NCBI GenBank assembly: GCA_903850275.1 | Contig: CAINLH010000028.1 | Span: 1-5,647, forward strand | Length of the DNA: 5,647 nucleotides | Direction: 5' to 3' | Origin: an uncultured Acidimicrobium sp. | GTDB lineage: Bacteria; Actinomycetota; Acidimicrobiia; Acidimicrobiales; Ilumatobacteraceae | In this document: piece after piece, positions 4,031 to 5,647 of the stretch | Layout of the letters: every line of letters begins with the position of its first letter | How positions within the stretch are numbered: position 1 is the stretch's first letter | Notes under the pieces: model-generated | What the model saw: only the letters and a program-made list of their open reading frames with translations | What the model was told of the DNA's origin: nothing | Databases searched by the model: none | Made by a program: the position numbers and the translations under genes

Positions 4031-5647
4031 CTAAGCGTGCAGCGCGCTCACGCTTTCCGGATTCAGACCATATTTCTTGATTGCCTGTTCGACTGCCGTT
4101 GCAGGGATAGAGCCAGCAAGTGCCAGTTGGTACAGCACTGAAACCACGATGTGAGGGGCGTCAATTTCAAAATGACGACGAAGTGCCTCGCGCGTGTCGC
4201 TGCGGCCCATGCCGTCTGTACCCAGCACCGCAAATGGACGATTTGTGACATACCGAGAGATTTGGTCGGGGATTGCCTTCATGAAATCGGATACAGCAAC
4301 AATTGGTGCGGAAGATTCGCCGAGCAGGCTTGCGACACGCGAAACCTTCGGCGCTGATGTTGGGTGCAATCGGTTCCAGCGCTCAACTTCCATTGCCTCT
4401 TCGCGAAGCAATTTGTAGGAAGTTGCCGACCAGAGATCTACGCCAACATCGAAATGTTGCTGCAACTCGGTGGCTGCTTGGCGCGCTGCTAAGTGCGTGG
4501 AACCAGAAAAGATAATTGATGCTGCATGTTTGCCGGCCGCACGTTGTTGCCACTTGTATAGGCCGCCAAGAATGTCGGCATCTATCGATGCTGTTGCGGG
4601 CTTTGCTGGCATCTGGTAGTTCTCGTTGTACAACGTGATGTAGAAGAAAATGTCTTCTGGTTTGTCCCCATACATTCGATGCAAACCATTCTGAACAATT
4701 GCTGCAACTTCGTAGGCAAACGCTGGGTCGTACGCCTGGCATGCGGGGATAGTGCTGGCAAGCAGCAAGCTATGACCATCTTGGTGTTGAAGGCCCTCGC
4801 CCATGAGCGTGGTGCGTCCGGCCGTTGCGCCAAGCAAAAAGCCGCGAGTTCGTGCATCGGCTGCTTGCCAGATCAAGTCGCCAACACGTTGGAAACCGAA
4901 CATGGAATAGAAGGTGTAAAAAGGAACCATTGGCACGCCCCGCGTGGCGTAACTCGTGCCCGCCGCAATGAAGCTGGCCATGCTGCCGGCTTCGGTAATT
5001 CCTTCTTCAAGAATTTGTCCTGAAGCTGACTCTGCGTAACTAAGTAGTAGTGCATGGTCTACAGGTTCATACTTCTGGCCTTGTGATGCATAAATCTTCA
5101 ATTCTTTAAACAGCGAGTCCATGCCGAAGGTGCGTCCTTCATCGGGGATGATGGGAACGATGCGCTGACCAAAGTCTTTGTCGCGTGCCATGTTGCGCAA
5201 TAAGCGCGTGAAGCCCATCGTGGTGCTCACCTGTTGTTCGCCGCTTCCCGCATCAAACTCGCTAAACACCGAATCGGACGGAAGTACGAGTGGTTTGCGT
5301 ACGGCAGTGCTGCGCATGGGCACAGCGCCACCCAGCGCGCGACGACGTTCCATCATGTATTGGTATTCGATGCTGTCGTGCGGTGGGCGGTAATACGGAG
5401 GGTCTTCACCGTTGAGCGCGCTGTCTGGAATCTCGTCTTGCAAATGCAGCGTGTCGCGAAGTGTCCGCAATTGTTCGTCGTTCATCTTTTTGATCTGATG
5501 GGTGGAGTTGCGACCCTCAATTTCGTGGCCGAGAGTCCATCCCTTCACTGTCTTGCACAAAATTGCAGTTGGTCGACCTGTTCCTAGGTTTTCGCTTGCT
5601 GCCTTGAACGCTGCATACAGCTTGCGATAGTCGTGCCCGCCACGCGG
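4031..5647 (-). CDS. aceE: Pyruvate dehydrogenase E1 component, homodimeric type, 5' end cut by window
   Basis: The reading frame is open from the right edge (5647) to the TAG at 4033-4031, giving 538 C-terminal residues of a protein that is about 890-930 residues in related organisms. The codon at 5560 is an internal TTG (Leu), not the start: upstream in frame lies RGGHDYRKLYAAFKAAS (2-18), homologous to the E. coli inner active-site loop with its mobile His407 (here His5). Then come LCKTVKGWTLG (30-40), the pyrimidine-binding domain (about 135-315) with ILEEGITE (212-219, Glu215 being the thiamine-activating glutamate), FGFQRVGDLIW (250-260) and GEGLQHQDGHS (283-293), and the C-terminal domain with VLGTDGMGRSD (474-484). 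The enzyme decarboxylates pyruvate with thiamine diphosphate and transfers the acetyl group to the lipoyl domain of E2, yielding acetyl-CoA in the cytosol. E2 and E3 are not in view. It is the most upstream visible member of the aceE, HhH-GPD, galE run. Confidence 0.96.
   Translation of the reverse strand, partial: PRGGHDYRKLYAAFKAASENLGTGRPTAILCKTVKGWTLGHEIEGRNSTHQIKKMNDEQLRTLRDTLHLQDEIPDSALNGEDPPYYRPPHDSIEYQYMMERRRALGGAVPMRSTAVRKPLVLPSDSVFSEFDAGSGEQQVSTTMGFTRLLRNMARDKDFGQRIVPIIPDEGRTFGMDSLFKELKIYASQGQKYEPVDHALLLSYAESASGQILEEGITEAGSMASFIAAGTSYATRGVPMVPFYTFYSMFGFQRVGDLIWQAADARTRGFLLGATAGRTTLMGEGLQHQDGHSLLLASTIPACQAYDPAFAYEVAAIVQNGLHRMYGDKPEDIFFYITLYNENYQMPAKPATASIDADILGGLYKWQQRAAGKHAASIIFSGSTHLAARQAATELQQHFDVGVDLWSATSYKLLREEAMEVERWNRLHPTSAPKVSRVASLLGESSAPIVAVSDFMKAIPDQISRYVTNRPFAVLGTDGMGRSDTREALRRHFEIDAPHIVVSVLYQLALAGSIPATAVEQAIKKYGLNPESVSALHA

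Noticed and set aside
5558..5560. TTG at 5560 as the start codon of aceE
   Set aside because: The frame stays open to the window edge and the 29 upstream codons encode conserved AceE sequence (RGGHDYRKLYAAF), so this is an internal leucine.

Overview
The window looks like ordinary chromosomal DNA from an actinobacterium of moderate GC (spot counts of single 60-base lines give about 43 to 63%, mostly 50 to 55%). Three things support this placement. Two adjacent genes belong to families tied to mycothiol, the actinobacterial thiol. The pyruvate dehydrogenase E1 carries the QHQDGHSLLLA variant that I associate with actinobacterial AceE. Start sites lack Shine-Dalgarno sequences but have -10-like boxes 6 to 7 bases upstream, as in leaderless actinobacterial transcripts. 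A freshwater or marine lineage such as Acidimicrobiia would fit, but that is a guess from remembered similarity.

Layout, left to right. A minus-strand pair covers 1-1332: a DsbA-like, Rv2466c-type mycothiol-dependent reductase, followed by a maleylpyruvate-isomerase-like (MDMPI/TIGR03083) enzyme that runs off the left edge. The two are separated by 7 bases and the ribosome binding site overlaps the upstream stop codon. A 77-base divergent promoter region (1333-1409) separates them from a plus-strand pair: a 74-residue protein of unknown function, then a 260-residue alpha/beta-hydrolase-fold protein whose nucleophile position is Asn rather than Ser. The hydrolase stop codon (2430-2432) directly abuts the stop codon of a convergent minus-strand galE (2433-3410). 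galE overlaps by four bases (ATGA) the end of an HhH-GPD family gene (3407-4015). That gene lies 15 bases downstream of aceE, pyruvate dehydrogenase E1, which enters from the right edge and is cut at its 5' end.

Functionally, aceE, the HhH-GPD gene and galE form one minus-strand run spanning central carbon metabolism, a DNA-repair-like protein and nucleotide-sugar metabolism, so they share transcription more than a pathway. The left pair is more coherent, since both products would be expected to depend on mycothiol. There are no RNA genes, mobile elements, CRISPR arrays, long repeats or convincing terminators, and no intergenic stretch longer than 77 bases. I see no new multi-gene system. The points most worth checking are the serine-less hydrolase, the unknown 74-residue protein, the mycothiol pair and the repeated leaderless-type start architecture.
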